DNA of 64,000 bases from Pseudomonas putida (GCF_026625125.1 NZ_CP113097.1:248001-312000); one strand, 5' to 3'. Positions 1 through 9,602 are shown, counted from the first letter of the stretch. Notes: generated from the sequence alone by a model not told the origin. Translations and numbers: made by a program.

Positions 1-657
1 GGCGCACTGGATGGAACGCAGGGTGTAATCAGGTTTATAGCGTTGCGCCCGCTCGTCCATGAAGGCTTTCAGCTCTTCGGTGGACGGTGTGTTCTCACCC
101 ATCCAGCCATGTTCCACGCCTGGCCAGTGCTGCCCGCGGGCGGAGTTGTTGTACGCAATCACCACGGTCTTGCCTGGGTGTTCAATCCAGAGTTGATCCA
201 GCGTCAGGGGGTGCAACGCCCAGGGGATGATGCGCTGGCCCAGGTGCTTCTCCAGCGTCTCCTGCAACCAGGCATGTTCCTGGTCGCTGAAGTTGTCGAA
301 CCCATGGAAGTCGAGAATGATGATTTCGCGAACGTTTGCCGGGTCTTCGTAAAAGCGGTTCAGTTCCAGGACGATGTCACCCAGTACGGTGCGCCCCGAT
401 GTACTCAGGTGGAACAGCTTGTAGCGATAGGGCGAATCGGGCGTGTGCTCGCGGTTGGCGCGCACTCGCAGATCAAGCACGCGGATGCCGCCGCGAACCT
501 GTTCGATGCAGGAAACGTCCTGGGTCACTTCCTGGGGCGGGACGATGTTGTCCGCCTGCTTGTCCATCCCAGAGTCATGGCTGCCGGGGAGAATCAGCTG
601 ATCGATACGCAGGCGGCCTAATTCGGGCAGGGCGCCCATCCAGTTCTGCTTGTCCAT
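1..657 (-). CDS. PI-PLC X-domain phosphodiesterase-like protein (partial, C-terminus beyond window)
   Basis: The first 219 codons are in the window; the 3' end lies beyond base 1. The translation begins MDKQNWMGALPELGRLRIDQ and has the motif LPGSHDSG (residues about 23-30), which carries the first catalytic His of phosphatidylinositol-specific phospholipase C X domains. Further in are RVLDLRV and ILDFHGF, the metal-site and second-His-like segments of the TIM barrel. I see no signal peptide, so this part looks cytoplasmic or non-classically exported. The family cleaves phosphodiester headgroups; the substrate here is unknown. It lies downstream of cyaA on the same strand with a 78 bp gap, so it may be cotranscribed. 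The ATG at 657 was chosen as the first start giving a complete N-terminal beta-strand. Family assignment is good; enzymatic specificity is not determinable. Confidence 0.75.
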   Translation of the reverse strand, partial: MDKQNWMGALPELGRLRIDQLILPGSHDSGMDKQADNIVPPQEVTQDVSCIEQVRGGIRVLDLRVRANREHTPDSPYRYKLFHLSTSGRTVLGDIVLELNRFYEDPANVREIIILDFHGFDNFSDQEHAWLQETLEKHLGQRIIPWALHPLTLDQLWIEHPGKTVVIAYNNSARGQHWPGVEHGWMGENTPSTEELKAFMDERAQRYKPDYTLRSIQCA

Positions 658-735
658 GACGCACTCCAGTCATTGATTGAGTGCCCAAGGATGTTGCCGC
701 CGTGTGCGGCCGTGCAGAGGGAAAGCGCACCGGGG

Positions 736-3600
736 TCAAGGTGCGAGCGACGCCTGCAACTGCTCCAACCCGTCGTTCAGGGCTCTTTCCAGCTCCCGCT
801 TGTAGCGCAGGTAGAGGAGGGTCGAACCCTGTTCGTCATCGAGCAGTTCGGACAGGTCCAGGTCAGTGATGTAGCAACGATAATGCCCGGCATCGCGGCG
901 CTGGCTCAGAATCTGCCTGGCTACCACGGTGTACAGTTCATCGCCGTGGTCCAGTTCGGAGAATTCCAGTTGGTCGCAGTAGAGCGTGACGTGCACGTCA
1001 TCGCCGGTGCCGGCCTGGAGGATGGCCTGAACTTCATAGTAGGGCTGATCGTTGACGATGTCTGGCGTCGGTCGGGGCTCGATGCTGCGTGCCTTGCCCG
1101 TGCCCGAGGGCAGTAGCTGAGCATAATCGATGTACAAAGATGCCTGGTGCAGGTTATCGAGCGGCACGCGGGCGTCGTGGCGCATTACCACCGAGCGCAG
1201 AAAGCGCTGCAGGGGCAATAGCAGGTGATTCTCGTCGTGCAATGGCAGGCGTTGCTGCCATAACGCGTTGTACTCATCCAGCACATACAGGTCGGCCCAG
1301 CCCTCGAGCAGGCGGTAGAACACCTGAATGCAGCCGGGGCGGCCTTGTTCCAGCAGCAGCGAAAGGTCGTGGTCCTGCAGTGCGTTGGCATCCAGATAAA
1401 GTGGGCTGTAGGCGCTGCGTTCTTCGCTTAGGTAATCGAGCACGGCATCGTGCTCGGTCAGGGTGGCGAGGCTGACCTGGCCGGGCACCAGTTCCAGTGC
1501 GTGGGTGTACTGCGCCACCTGCAGCAGGTAGCGGTGGTTGCGGCCCTGGTCGAGCAGTAATTGTACCGTGTCGAAAATCTCCTCGACCCGCTGGCTGATG
1601 GCTTGCGCGCGGTTGTGGCAGAAGCAACGCACCCGCACGCGCGGCCGGTGGCTGCGCTGGCCGAGGCTGTTGAGGAAGTCCCGCATGCAGCGCAGCAGGG
1701 CGTGCTCGCCGTCGTAGCGCTGCACCAGCACCTCGTTCCAGCTGTTGAGGGTGACCTGATCGAGGGTCAGCACCAGGTTTTCGCGCACGCCTGCATAGCT
1801 CAGCGAGTCGGTGCGTTCGGTGGTCATCAGGATGTTCAGGTCGCGGTGGTGGCGCAGCGGGTCGACGCCAACGTTGACCAGCAGCAGGATCTCTTCGGCC
1901 ACGCTGGGCTGCAGCAGTCGCACTTCGCTGACGGCCTCAAGCGGCAAGGGAATGCTTTGCTGCAGGCTGCCAAGCAGGTTGAACAGCTCGAATTCGCTCA
2001 AGTCGCTGACGCCTGGGTGCAGCGCAAAGCGCGTAGTGCTGTCGATAACGCCGTTGCGGTGGGCCCAGGTCAGCAGTTCGAGCAGCTCCCGGCAACGCTT
2101 GATCGGGCTGAAATGCTCCCACTCGTGGACGCCCAGGTTGCCGTTGTACAGGCCCCAGTGGTGGCTGCCGGGTTCCTTGCGGTTGGGTGACTGAACCAGT
2201 GTCAGGGTGTCCTCGGCGAGGTCCGGTGCGATGCCTGGGTTGATCACCTCTATCTTGCCGGCGCGCCGCTCGAAGGCTGCGTACAGGCGCCGGCCCAGTA
2301 CGTTGAGGTCGCGTTGGTCGGCGCGGCTGTTGGCGTTCTGGTTTTGCGCGAACTGGCTGAGAAAGCGGTAGCTGTGGTTGAGCTCGGCGACCAGCTCGCG
2401 GCGCTCGACTGCCACCTGGCGTACCTTCCACTGACTACGGCTGTCGAGTAAGGCCAGCTGGCGCTCGTCCCAGCCCCACTCATCGGCCAGGCGCTTGAGC
2501 AACCGACGCTGCCAGCCGTTGCTGCGTGCGCGGTCCAGGCCGCTGAGCTTCTTGTTGACCTTCAGGTAAAGGCTGCGCCTTGCCAGCTCCAGCCGCCTGG
2601 TTTCACCGCGCGCTAGCAAGTAGCGTTCGATGCGCCGGTAAACCATGACATAGGGGTCAAGCGCGTCGAGGTCGAGGTGGTTGGCGAAGACCGCCTGTTT
2701 GTAGTCCAGGCTCAGGCAGCGCACGGCTGGGTGTTCGCTGGCGTAGACCTCGGTCAGCAACAGCTTGAGCAGTGACTTGTAAGGTGAGTCGATCCCTTTG
2801 AACAGCTGCCACAGGCCAGCACCGACGAACTCGCCGGCCGGGATGTGGGCCAGGTTGCCCAGGTCGAGGGCATCGGTGCTGCGGATGAAACGCTTGGACA
2901 GCAAGGTTTCGGTATAGCGGCTGTAATTGCGCTCTTCATACACCGGCACCAGCCACCAGAGCGGTGTGCGCCCGGCTAGCCAGATGGCCGTGCGGTAGAA
3001 CTCGTCGAGCAGCAGGTAGTGCTGGGTGGTACCACAGTCGTCCGAGCTGAGCTGGCTGTCGCGCTGGCCTCGGGCGAAGCTTTGCGGGTCGATCAGGAAG
3101 CAATGTGCTTCGGCGCCGAGGCTGGCAGCCCAGGTTTCGAGCAACTGGCATTTGCGCCGCAGCTCTTCGAGCTGGCTGTCACCCAGGCCGGGGGCATGAC
3201 AGACCCACAGGTCGATGTCGCTTTGCTCGGCCTGGGCCAGCGTGCCAAGGCTGCCCATCAGGTACAGGCCGTGTATCGGGCGGTTGGGGTTGCCCAGGCG
3301 TGTCTTGTAAGTGAACGACCGCGCCAGCCGTTGGCCCTCGGCGACCAGGTTGGCATCGGGCTCGAAGCCCGACACGCCGGCCGGTGTGCTTCCCGAAACA
3401 TACCCAGGCAACAGGGGGTGGTTGACGTGAAACAGCAGCGGTAGCAGGGTCAAAACCTGTTGCTGGCGGGTCGAAAGCCCATCCATGGCGCGCTGTAGCC
3501 GGCCCGTGTTCAGCTGCAGGAACCGCGCACGCAATTTCGCCAGCACCTTGCGGTCGATGCCGTCTTCGATATCAGGGCGAATCTCGTGGGGGTGGGTCAT
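736..3600 (-). CDS. cyaA: class I adenylate cyclase
   Basis: This 954-residue protein makes cyclic AMP from ATP in the cytoplasm and feeds Vfr/CRP-type regulation. The N-terminal catalytic half has the nucleotidyltransferase signature MGSLGTL followed by SDIDLW at residues about 115-131, with the Gly-Ser and the two metal-binding Asp residues typical of enterobacterial-type (class I) cyclases. The C-terminal half is the regulatory domain of this family. Length is normal for Pseudomonas. The reading frame stays open to 3717, but the start at 3600 (MTHPHEIRPD) gives the usual N-terminus, and the added 39 residues look non-coding. The two genes upstream on the same strand and the PI-PLC-like gene downstream could share transcripts. 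Assignment is confident. Confidence 0.95.
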   Translation of the reverse strand: MTHPHEIRPDIEDGIDRKVLAKLRARFLQLNTGRLQRAMDGLSTRQQQVLTLLPLLFHVNHPLLPGYVSGSTPAGVSGFEPDANLVAEGQRLARSFTYKTRLGNPNRPIHGLYLMGSLGTLAQAEQSDIDLWVCHAPGLGDSQLEELRRKCQLLETWAASLGAEAHCFLIDPQSFARGQRDSQLSSDDCGTTQHYLLLDEFYRTAIWLAGRTPLWWLVPVYEERNYSRYTETLLSKRFIRSTDALDLGNLAHIPAGEFVGAGLWQLFKGIDSPYKSLLKLLLTEVYASEHPAVRCLSLDYKQAVFANHLDLDALDPYVMVYRRIERYLLARGETRRLELARRSLYLKVNKKLSGLDRARSNGWQRRLLKRLADEWGWDERQLALLDSRSQWKVRQVAVERRELVAELNHSYRFLSQFAQNQNANSRADQRDLNVLGRRLYAAFERRAGKIEVINPGIAPDLAEDTLTLVQSPNRKEPGSHHWGLYNGNLGVHEWEHFSPIKRCRELLELLTWAHRNGVIDSTTRFALHPGVSDLSEFELFNLLGSLQQSIPLPLEAVSEVRLLQPSVAEEILLLVNVGVDPLRHHRDLNILMTTERTDSLSYAGVRENLVLTLDQVTLNSWNEVLVQRYDGEHALLRCMRDFLNSLGQRSHRPRVRVRCFCHNRAQAISQRVEEIFDTVQLLLDQGRNHRYLLQVAQYTHALELVPGQVSLATLTEHDAVLDYLSEERSAYSPLYLDANALQDHDLSLLLEQGRPGCIQVFYRLLEGWADLYVLDEYNALWQQRLPLHDENHLLLPLQRFLRSVVMRHDARVPLDNLHQASLYIDYAQLLPSGTGKARSIEPRPTPDIVNDQPYYEVQAILQAGTGDDVHVTLYCDQLEFSELDHGDELYTVVARQILSQRRDAGHYRCYITDLDLSELLDDEQGSTLLYLRYKRELERALNDGLEQLQASLAP

Positions 3601-3710
3601 TGCGAACTCAGGGCAGGCCGGGGGGGGAACTCTGGCGAGTTTAGCCTGAGTGATGCACTCGGATAAGCGGCAGTTGGAGTTTTGACGCCATTTTTCTCGC
3701 GCCTTTGTGT

Positions 3711-3740
3711 GCCCCATCCCCGGCTTGCCGGCGATGGGGC
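3711..3740. repeat. REP-like hairpin between the TIGR02647 gene and cyaA
   Basis: The arms GCCCCATC and GATGGGGC pair around an inner CCGG-CTTG-CCGG stem. The core resembles the Pseudomonas REP half-sites seen elsewhere in the window (ccggcttgccgg). It sits just downstream of the TIGR02647 gene, so it could also act as a terminator or mRNA stabiliser. No T-run follows. Confidence 0.6.
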
Positions 3741-3748
3741 CGGGCGGG

Positions 3749-3994
3749 TTACGCCGGCTGGGGCGACTTGAGGATGTTCAGCAGCAGTTGCACGCTTTCG
3801 ACCGCGTCATGCCCAAGGCTGGTGAGGTAACCGCCATCAGGCTGATCGGTCAATTGCTTTTCATGCAGGCGTCGAGCCGCTGCGACCAGCGCGGGTGAGG
3901 CATTGGCGTGAATCTTGATGCCTTCCTGGCTGCTGTCCAGATTGAACAGGGCAAGGACTTCCAGTTCAGCGATCAGTTCGGGGGTGAAGGACAT
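3749..3994 (-). CDS. TIGR02647-type small conserved protein
   Basis: This 81-residue soluble protein starts MSFTPELIAELEVLALFNLD and ends LLLNILKSPQPA. It is largely helical, acidic at the N-terminus, with no signal peptide, TM segment or cysteines. It resembles the short TIGR02647 family found near cyaA in pseudomonads; this is from memory of the family. Function is unknown. It lies between cyaA and a second small acidic protein on the same strand, with a REP-like hairpin after it. The ATG at 3994 has an AGGAGTCGCC-like Shine-Dalgarno just upstream. Confidence 0.75.
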   Translation of the reverse strand: MSFTPELIAELEVLALFNLDSSQEGIKIHANASPALVAAARRLHEKQLTDQPDGGYLTSLGHDAVESVQLLLNILKSPQPA

Positions 3995-4063
3995 GGCGAC
4001 TCCTGACTTCCAGACGAGGATGGCGGCACCGCCAGCGGTGCCTGACCCTGGAGTGTAGTCGGG

Positions 4064-4363
4064 TTATTCGTCCCCGCCTTGATCTGCCTCAGGGGGTAGC
4101 TCGGGCAGGGCGCGCAGGGCGGTTTCGTACCATTGGGTGTCGAACGGGCGGTCCTCGTCGAGCATGTTGTCGATCTCGATGGCCAGCACGTGGGCCATGA
4201 GGTTGAGGATGTCTTCGCGCTCGTAGCCGACCAGGCTCAGCTTGTTGAACGTCGCCTTGGCGGCCGGCGGTTCGCCGCTTTCGATCTGGTTTTCGATGGC
4301 CTGGGTCAGCGTCGCCTCGGCGAAGGCTTCGTCGTCATTGTCGATTTCGTCGTGCTCGCTCAT
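4064..4363 (-). CDS. conserved hypothetical acidic protein
   Basis: This 99-residue protein is very acidic at both ends (SEHDEIDNDDEAFAEA, PPEADQGGDE). Its helical centre contains AIENQIESGEPP and VGYEREDILNLMAHVLA, and it then has DRPFDTQWYETALRALPE. I do not recognise a named family with certainty. The VENQ-like segment followed by a helical pair and an RPFD..Y...L..LP tail recalls short domains of unknown function in proteobacteria. No signal peptide or TM segment is visible. The start at 4363 was preferred to 4399 because ACAGGAGTACCGCC precedes it directly. It is divergent from the glutathione S-transferase gene and upstream of the TIGR02647 gene on the same strand. Confidence 0.65.
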   Translation of the reverse strand: MSEHDEIDNDDEAFAEATLTQAIENQIESGEPPAAKATFNKLSLVGYEREDILNLMAHVLAIEIDNMLDEDRPFDTQWYETALRALPELPPEADQGGDE

Positions 4364-4510
4364 GGCGGTACTCCTGTGGTGGGGCGCACAGTTTGCCACG
4401 CCCGCGCCGGCAATGCCCGGTCATCGACCGGGAGCATGATGCTGGTCAGGCGCAGCCCCAGGGGCTATAACAGCCCAGCCAACCCCTTACGGCCTGGAGG
4501 CTGTTACCCC

Positions 4511-5173
4511 ATGCTCAAGCTTCACGGATTCTCGGTCAGCAACTACTACAACATGGTCAAGCTGGCCCTGCTGGAAAAAGGCTTGCCGTTCGAAGAGGTC
4601 ACCTTTTATGGCGGCCAGGCACCGCAAGCGCTGGAAGTCAGCCCGCGCGGCAAGGTGCCAGTGCTGGAAACCGAACACGGCTTCATCAGCGAGACCAGCG
4701 TGATTCTCGACTATATCGAGCAGACGCAGGGCGGCAAGGCGCTGTTGCCGGCCGATCCATTCGAACAGGCGAAAGTGCGTGAGCTGCTCAAGGAGATCGA
4801 GCTGTATATCGAACTGCCGGCGCGTACCTGCTATGCCGAGTCGTTCTTTGGGATGGAGGTCGATTCAGTGATCAAGGAGCGGGCGCGTGCGGATCTGCTG
4901 GCGGGCTTCGCCACCTTGAAGCGCAATGGCCGTTTTGCACCCTATGTGGCCGGTGAGCAACTGACCATTGCCGACCTGATGTTCTGCTTCTCGGTCGATC
5001 TGGCGTGTGCGGTAGGCAAGAAGGTGCTGGGCATCGACTTCCTCGCAGACTTCCCGCAGGCGAAGGCGTTGCTGGAGAAAATGCGCGAGAACCCGCACAT
5101 GGTGAAGATTCTGGCGGACAAGGAGGCGGCAATGCCGGCCTTCATGGAGATGATCCGCAGCGGCAAGCGCTGA
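4511..5173 (+). CDS. glutathione S-transferase family protein
   Basis: This 220-residue cytosolic enzyme has an N-terminal thioredoxin-fold domain (residues 1-80: MLKLHGFSVSNYYNMVKLAL, then the cis-Pro segment GKVPVLE and the glutathione-contact segment ISETSVILDYIE). A C-terminal all-helical domain follows, with the N-capping motif LTIADLMF. These features indicate glutathione binding for conjugation or reduction; the electrophile is unknown. The start is the ATG at 4511, preceded by CTGGAGG at a spacing of about 10. Longer in-frame extensions upstream overlap the divergent acidic-protein gene and look non-coding. A REP pair follows the stop. Confidence 0.9.
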   Translation: MLKLHGFSVSNYYNMVKLALLEKGLPFEEVTFYGGQAPQALEVSPRGKVPVLETEHGFISETSVILDYIEQTQGGKALLPADPFEQAKVRELLKEIELYIELPARTCYAESFFGMEVDSVIKERARADLLAGFATLKRNGRFAPYVAGEQLTIADLMFCFSVDLACAVGKKVLGIDFLADFPQAKALLEKMRENPHMVKILADKEAAMPAFMEMIRSGKR

Positions 5174-5200
5174 TCTGAAGAGGGGCTGCGTTGCAGCCCA

Positions 5201-5282
5201 ATCGCCGGCAAGCCGGCTCCTACAGGGATTGCGCACCGCTTGAGAGCGGCGCGGTCATTGTGGGAGCCGGCTTGCCGGCGAA
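5201..5282. repeat. inverted REP pair
   Basis: Two copies of a Pseudomonas REP face each other: cgccggcaagccggctccta at about 5203-5222, and its reverse complement form (taggagccggcttgccggcg, here gggagccggcttgccggcg) at about 5262-5280. The spacer is about 40 bp. The pair sits between the convergent ends of the GST gene and argH. Confidence 0.8.
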
Positions 5283-5299
5283 CGAGGGCAAAGCCCTCG
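5283..5299. terminator. short hairpin downstream of argH
   Basis: Arms CGAGGGC and GCCCTCG are separated by AAA (5283-5299), lying just past the argH stop on the minus strand. There is no clear U-tract, so its role as a terminator is only a suggestion. Confidence 0.35.
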
Positions 5300-5308
5300 C
5301 AATGGCGC

Positions 5309-6703
5309 TTAGCGCGAAGCCAGCAATGCCTTGCCGCGCACAACGGCAGCGCGCACCTGGGCAGGCGCAGTACCACCAATGTGGTTACGGGCATTCACCG
5401 AGCCTTCCAGCGTCAACACGGCGAATACGTCCTGCTCGATCTGGTCGCTGAACTGGCGCAGTTCATCCAGGCTCATCTCGGCCAGGTCCTTGCCGGTGTC
5501 AACGCCATACTTCACCGCATGGCCGACGATCTCGTGGCAATCACGGAACGGCAGGCCGCGACGCACCAGGTAGTCGGCCAGGTCGGTGGCAGTGGAGAAG
5601 CCGCGCAGCGCCGCTTCGCGCATGACCACGTGCTTGGGCTTGATGGCCGGGATCATGTCGGCGAAGGCACGCAGCGAGTCGCGCAGGGTGTCGGCGGCGT
5701 CGAACAGCGGCTCCTTGTCTTCCTGGTTGTCCTTGTTGTAGGCCAGCGGCTGGCCTTTCATCAGGGTCAGCAGGCCGGTCAGGGCGCCGAACACGCGGCC
5801 GCTCTTGCCGCGGACCAGTTCAGGTACGTCGGGGTTCTTCTTCTGCGGCATGATCGAGCTGCCAGTGCAGAAACGGTCGGGCAGATCGACGAACTGGAAC
5901 TGGGCGCTGGTCCACAGCACCAGCTCTTCAGAGAAGCGCGACAGGTGCATCATCGCCACGCTGGCGGCAGCGCAAAATTCGATGGCGAAATCACGGTCCG
6001 ACACGCCATCCAGCGAGTTGCCGGCCACGGCTTCGAAACCGAGTAGTTTGCAGGTCAGCTCGCGGTCGATCGGGTAGGTGGTACCGGCCAGCGCAGCGCT
6101 GCCCAGGGGCATGCGATTGGTGCGTTTGCGGCAGTCGACCAGGCGCTCGTAGTCGCGGCTGAGCATTTCGAACCAGGCCAGCAGGTGGTGGCCGAAAGTC
6201 ACCGGCTGGGCGGTCTGCAGGTGGGTGAAGCCCGGCATGATGGTTTCGGCTTCGCGCTCGGCCTGTTCCAGCAGGCCCTGCTGCAAGCGGGTGATTTCGG
6301 CCAGAATCAGGTCGATCTCGTCGCGCAGCCACAGGCGGATGTCGGTGGCGACCTGGTCGTTGCGGCTACGGCCGGTGTGCAGCTTCTTGCCGGTGATGCC
6401 GATGCGGTCGGTCAGGCGTGCTTCGATGTTCATGTGCACGTCTTCGAGGTCGACGCGCCAGTCGAAATTGCCGGCCTCGATTTCAGCCTGGATGGTGTTC
6501 AGGCCGTCGATGATGGTGTCGCGCTCGGCATCGCTGAGTACACCGACCTGCGCCAGCATGGTGGCGTGGGCGATCGAACCCATGATGTCGTGGCGGTACA
6601 GGCGCTTGTCGAAATCGACCGAGGCGGTGAAGCGGGCGACGAAGGCGTCGACGGGTTCACTGAAGCGGCCGCCCCAGGACTGATTGGTCTTGTCGGTGCT
6701 CAT
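5309..6703 (-). CDS. argH: argininosuccinate lyase
   Basis: This 464-residue cytosolic enzyme splits argininosuccinate into arginine and fumarate, the last step of arginine biosynthesis. The fumarase/aspartase superfamily signature [12 protein letters not shown], with the catalytic-loop Ser, is present near residue 280. The usual segments [13 protein letters not shown] and [10 protein letters not shown] are also present. The frame is open to 6877, but [17 protein letters not shown] at 6703 is the standard N-terminus and length. It is divergent from algR. In other pseudomonads algZ lies between these two genes; here it does not. Confidence 0.96.
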   Translation of the reverse strand: MSTDKTNQSWGGRFSEPVDAFVARFTASVDFDKRLYRHDIMGSIAHATMLAQVGVLSDAERDTIIDGLNTIQAEIEAGNFDWRVDLEDVHMNIEARLTDRIGITGKKLHTGRSRNDQVATDIRLWLRDEIDLILAEITRLQQGLLEQAEREAETIMPGFTHLQTAQPVTFGHHLLAWFEMLSRDYERLVDCRKRTNRMPLGSAALAGTTYPIDRELTCKLLGFEAVAGNSLDGVSDRDFAIEFCAAASVAMMHLSRFSEELVLWTSAQFQFVDLPDRFCTGSSIMPQKKNPDVPELVRGKSGRVFGALTGLLTLMKGQPLAYNKDNQEDKEPLFDAADTLRDSLRAFADMIPAIKPKHVVMREAALRGFSTATDLADYLVRRGLPFRDCHEIVGHAVKYGVDTGKDLAEMSLDELRQFSDQIEQDVFAVLTLEGSVNARNHIGGTAPAQVRAAVVRGKALLASR

Positions 6704-7012
6704 GGATTCACTCGTTGAAGGCGTGAACGAAAAAGTGGCGGCGATAATAGCAGGGTTGGGCGTGTGGCCGAAGGACGCCGGTCGACAGAAATCGGCATAA
6801 AACCCCGCTCGATTGAGGTAAAGACGATATTCAACGATTGAACGGCAGTGTTCCACGGACCGTCTACAGTTGGACAAAGGACTGGCAGCGAATCTGCCAG
6901 CGCAGTGAATCTTTGGCCATCGTATTGGTCTAGAGCGTGACCGCAGTGTCGCTCGACCTGCAACTGTCTACGCTATACCTGTGCGAGACTCACTCAGGAA
7001 TCCAGAGCAATT
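6704..7012. promoter_or_regulatory. argH-algR divergent intergenic region (309 bp)
   Basis: No gene is visible here; the frame extending argH upstream lacks a credible start. The region must hold promoters for argH (minus) and algR (plus). A weak extracytoplasmic-sigma-like pair, GAATCT at 6907 and TCTAGA at 6929 with a 16 bp spacer, precedes algR. It departs from the AlgU consensus GAACTT in two bases, so it is only a candidate. No remnant of algZ was recognised. Confidence 0.4.
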
Positions 7013-7762
7013 ATGAATGTCCTGATCGTTGATGACGAATCCCTACCCCGTGAACGCTTGGCGCGGCTATTCGGGGAGCTGGAGGGGTACACCGTGCTGG
7101 AGCCCAGCGCCACCAGCGGCGAGGAGGCCCTGGCCCTGATTGAAAGCCTCAAGCCTGATGTGGTCCTGCTGGATATTCGCATGCCGGGCCTTGACGGCCT
7201 GCAGGTCGCGGCCCGCTTGTGCGAGCGCGAATCACCGCCATCGGTCGTGTTCTGCAGCGACGCCGATGACGATGAATACGGCGCAGAGGCTTTCACCGAC
7301 AGCACCCTCAGCCATGTATCCAAACCGATCCATCCCCATGCTCTGCGTGATGCTTTGCGCAAAGCTGAGAAACCCAGTCGCACGCAGTTGGCGGCGCTGA
7401 CCCGGCCAGGAAGTGAAGGGGGTGGCCCGCGCAGCCATATCAGCGCGCGTACGCGCAAGGGCATCGAGCTGATCCCTTTGCCCCAGGTGATCTATTTCAT
7501 CGCCGACCACAAATATGTGACGCTGCGCCACGAAGCAGGCGAAGTGCTGCTCGATGAGCCACTCAAGGCCTTGGAAGATGAATTCGGCGAACGCTTCGTG
7601 CGTATCCACCGCAACGCCCTGGTAGCCCGCGAGCGCATCGAACGCCTGCAACGCACGCCGCTTGGGCATTTTCAACTGTTCCTCAAAGGCCTCAATGGTG
7701 ATGCCTTGACTGTCAGCCGCCGGCATGTGGCTGGCGTACGCAAGATGATGCAGACGCTCTGA
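7013..7762 (+). CDS. algR: LytTR-family response regulator AlgR
   Basis: This 249-residue protein has an N-terminal receiver domain (1-115) and a C-terminal LytTR DNA-binding domain (about 140-245). Acidic residues D7, D8 and E9, the phospho-acceptor D54 (LLDIRMPG) and K104 (SKP) are present. The LytTR half carries the familiar stretches ARTRKGIELIPL, FIADHKYVTLRHE and FVRIHRNALVARERIERLQR. In P. aeruginosa AlgR controls alginate, twitching motility and virulence. The alpha4-beta5 part of the receiver is unusual: two extra residues (CSDADDDEY) and SHVSKP where P. aeruginosa AlgR, from memory, has GYLVKP. The conserved switch aromatic is therefore His. The partner kinase gene algZ is absent upstream. 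Start ATG at 7013. Confidence 0.92.
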   Translation: MNVLIVDDESLPRERLARLFGELEGYTVLEPSATSGEEALALIESLKPDVVLLDIRMPGLDGLQVAARLCERESPPSVVFCSDADDDEYGAEAFTDSTLSHVSKPIHPHALRDALRKAEKPSRTQLAALTRPGSEGGGPRSHISARTRKGIELIPLPQVIYFIADHKYVTLRHEAGEVLLDEPLKALEDEFGERFVRIHRNALVARERIERLQRTPLGHFQLFLKGLNGDALTVSRRHVAGVRKMMQTL

Positions 7763-7777
7763 GCGCTGCAGGTGCCC

Positions 7778-7799
7778 CATCGCCGGCGACCTGGCGATG
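7778..7799. repeat. inverted repeat / REP remnant after algR
   Basis: CATCGCC and GGCGATG form a 7 bp stem with an 8 nt loop between algR and hemC. It may terminate algR transcription or be a degenerate REP; no U-tract follows. Confidence 0.4.
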
Positions 7800-7896
7800 A
7801 GGGCGCGCATGGCCAGCCTGGTTCATGACCCACATCTGCTAGCGATACCGACGGAGCTGTTATCATCGGCGGCATTCCTAAGCATCGGGGCGTTCC

Positions 7897-8838
7897 ATGT
7901 CCACTCGCGAAATCCGCATTGCCACCCGTAAAAGTGCCTTGGCCCTGTGGCAGGCCGAATATGTCAAAGCCCGCCTCGAACAGGCGCACCCTGGCCTTCT
8001 GGTGACGCTGGTGCCCATGGTCAGCCGCGGCGACAAACTGCTCGACGCGCCGCTGGCGAAGATTGGCGGCAAAGGCCTGTTCGTCAAGGAGCTGGAAACG
8101 GCCCTGCTGGACAATGAGGCCGACATCGCCGTGCATTCGATGAAGGATGTACCCATGGACTTCCCCGAAGGCCTGGGCCTGTACTGCATCTGCGAACGTG
8201 AAGACCCCCGCGATGCCTTCGTTTCCAACCGTTTCCCCAGCCTCGAAGCGCTGCCTGCCGGCAGCATCGTCGGCACCTCCAGCCTGCGCCGTCAGGCCCA
8301 GTTGCTGGCCCGCCGCCCTGACCTGCAAATCCGCTTCCTGCGCGGCAACGTCAACACTCGCCTGGCCAAGCTCGATGCCGGTGAGTACGACGCCATCATC
8401 CTTGCCGCGGCGGGCCTGATCCGTCTGGGCTTCGAAGACCGCATCACCGCCAGCATCAGTGTCGACGACAGCCTGCCGGCCGGTGGCCAGGGCGCGGTGG
8501 GTATCGAGTGCCGTAGCGCAGACAGCGAGATCCATGCGCTGTTGGCGCCTTTGCACCACATCGATACCGCTGACCGTGTGGTGGCCGAACGCGCGTTGAA
8601 CAAGCACTTGAACGGTGGCTGCCAGGTACCGATTGCCTGCTATGCCGTGCTCGAAGGCGAGCAGCTATGGCTGCGCGGCCTGGTCGGCCAGCCCAGCGGT
8701 GGGACCCTGCTGATGGCTGAGGCGCGTGCACCGCGGGCATCCGCTGAAACCTTGGGGGTGCAGGTGGCCGAAGACCTCCTGGGCCAAGGTGCCGCCGCCA
8801 TTCTCAAGGAAGTCTATGGTGAGGCCGGGCACCCGTGA
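7897..8838 (+). CDS. hemC: hydroxymethylbilane synthase (porphobilinogen deaminase)
   Basis: This 313-residue cytosolic enzyme condenses four porphobilinogen molecules into hydroxymethylbilane in haem and sirohaem synthesis. The catalytic Asp motif HSMKDVP (about residue 84) is present, as are the Arg-rich substrate site ([21 protein letters not shown]) and the dipyrromethane cofactor Cys in [10 protein letters not shown]. Length is normal. It starts the hemCDXY operon: its TGA overlaps the GTG start of hemD. Its own promoter probably lies in the 134 bp after algR. Confidence 0.97.
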   Translation: MSTREIRIATRKSALALWQAEYVKARLEQAHPGLLVTLVPMVSRGDKLLDAPLAKIGGKGLFVKELETALLDNEADIAVHSMKDVPMDFPEGLGLYCICEREDPRDAFVSNRFPSLEALPAGSIVGTSSLRRQAQLLARRPDLQIRFLRGNVNTRLAKLDAGEYDAIILAAAGLIRLGFEDRITASISVDDSLPAGGQGAVGIECRSADSEIHALLAPLHHIDTADRVVAERALNKHLNGGCQVPIACYAVLEGEQLWLRGLVGQPSGGTLLMAEARAPRASAETLGVQVAEDLLGQGAAAILKEVYGEAGHP

Positions 8839-9602
8839 GTTCGTGGCGCCTGTTGCTGACCCGTCCTGAAGAGGACTGCGCGGCGCTGGCCCAGACGCTG
8901 GCCGCGGCCGGCATTGCCAGCGAGTGCCTGCCGTTGCTGGCGATCGAGCCGGTGCAGATGGATGCTCTGCAGCGTCAGCAGCTTGCCGGCCTAGGGCAGT
9001 ACCAGGCGATGATCGTGGTCAGTAAGCCGGCAGCGAGGTCGCTCCTTGCGCAGCTCGCTCAAGCAGGGTTGCAGCCGCCCCCAGCTGGTTGGTTCACCGT
9101 AGGTCAAGCCACGGCGGCGGTGTTGCAGTCTGCGGGGCTGTCGGTGGCTTTCCCTGCACAGGGTGACGACAGCGAAGCCTTGCTCACGCTCCCGGCCTTG
9201 CACCAGGCTATCAAGGGTCCCGCACCCCGTGTCCTGATCGCCCGTGGGGTAGGAGGTCGCGAACTGCTGGCCGAGCGTCTTGCAGAGCAAGGTGCTAGTG
9301 TCGATTATCTGGAACTGTATCGTCGTTGCCTGCCGGTATACCCGGCGGGCACGCTGGTGGCTCGCATCGAAGCGGAACGCCTGAACGGCGTGGTGGTCAG
9401 CAGTGGGCAGGGTCTTGAACACCTGCAACAGTTGGCCGCTGCCGATTGGCCGCGTGTGGCGCGCTTGCCCTTGTTCGTGCCGAGCCCCAGGGTCGCCGAG
9501 CAGGCCAGGGCCGCAGGGGCACAACAGATTGTGGATTGTCGTGGCGCGAGTGCCACGGCCTTGCTGGCAGCCGTGCAGCGCAGCGCTGCACCTGCCTCTT
9601 AA
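8835..9602 (+). CDS. hemD: uroporphyrinogen-III synthase
   Basis: This 255-residue enzyme inverts ring D and cyclises hydroxymethylbilane to uroporphyrinogen III. The sequence starts [14 protein letters not shown] after a GTG start overlapping the hemC stop (GTGA), which indicates translational coupling. It has the two-lobed HemD pattern, including the hinge segment [15 protein letters not shown] and the late motif [12 protein letters not shown]. Overall conservation is low, as usual in this family, so context supports the call. Confidence 0.92.
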   Translation: MSSWRLLLTRPEEDCAALAQTLAAAGIASECLPLLAIEPVQMDALQRQQLAGLGQYQAMIVVSKPAARSLLAQLAQAGLQPPPAGWFTVGQATAAVLQSAGLSVAFPAQGDDSEALLTLPALHQAIKGPAPRVLIARGVGGRELLAERLAEQGASVDYLELYRRCLPVYPAGTLVARIEAERLNGVVVSSGQGLEHLQQLAAADWPRVARLPLFVPSPRVAEQARAAGAQQIVDCRGASATALLAAVQRSAAPAS

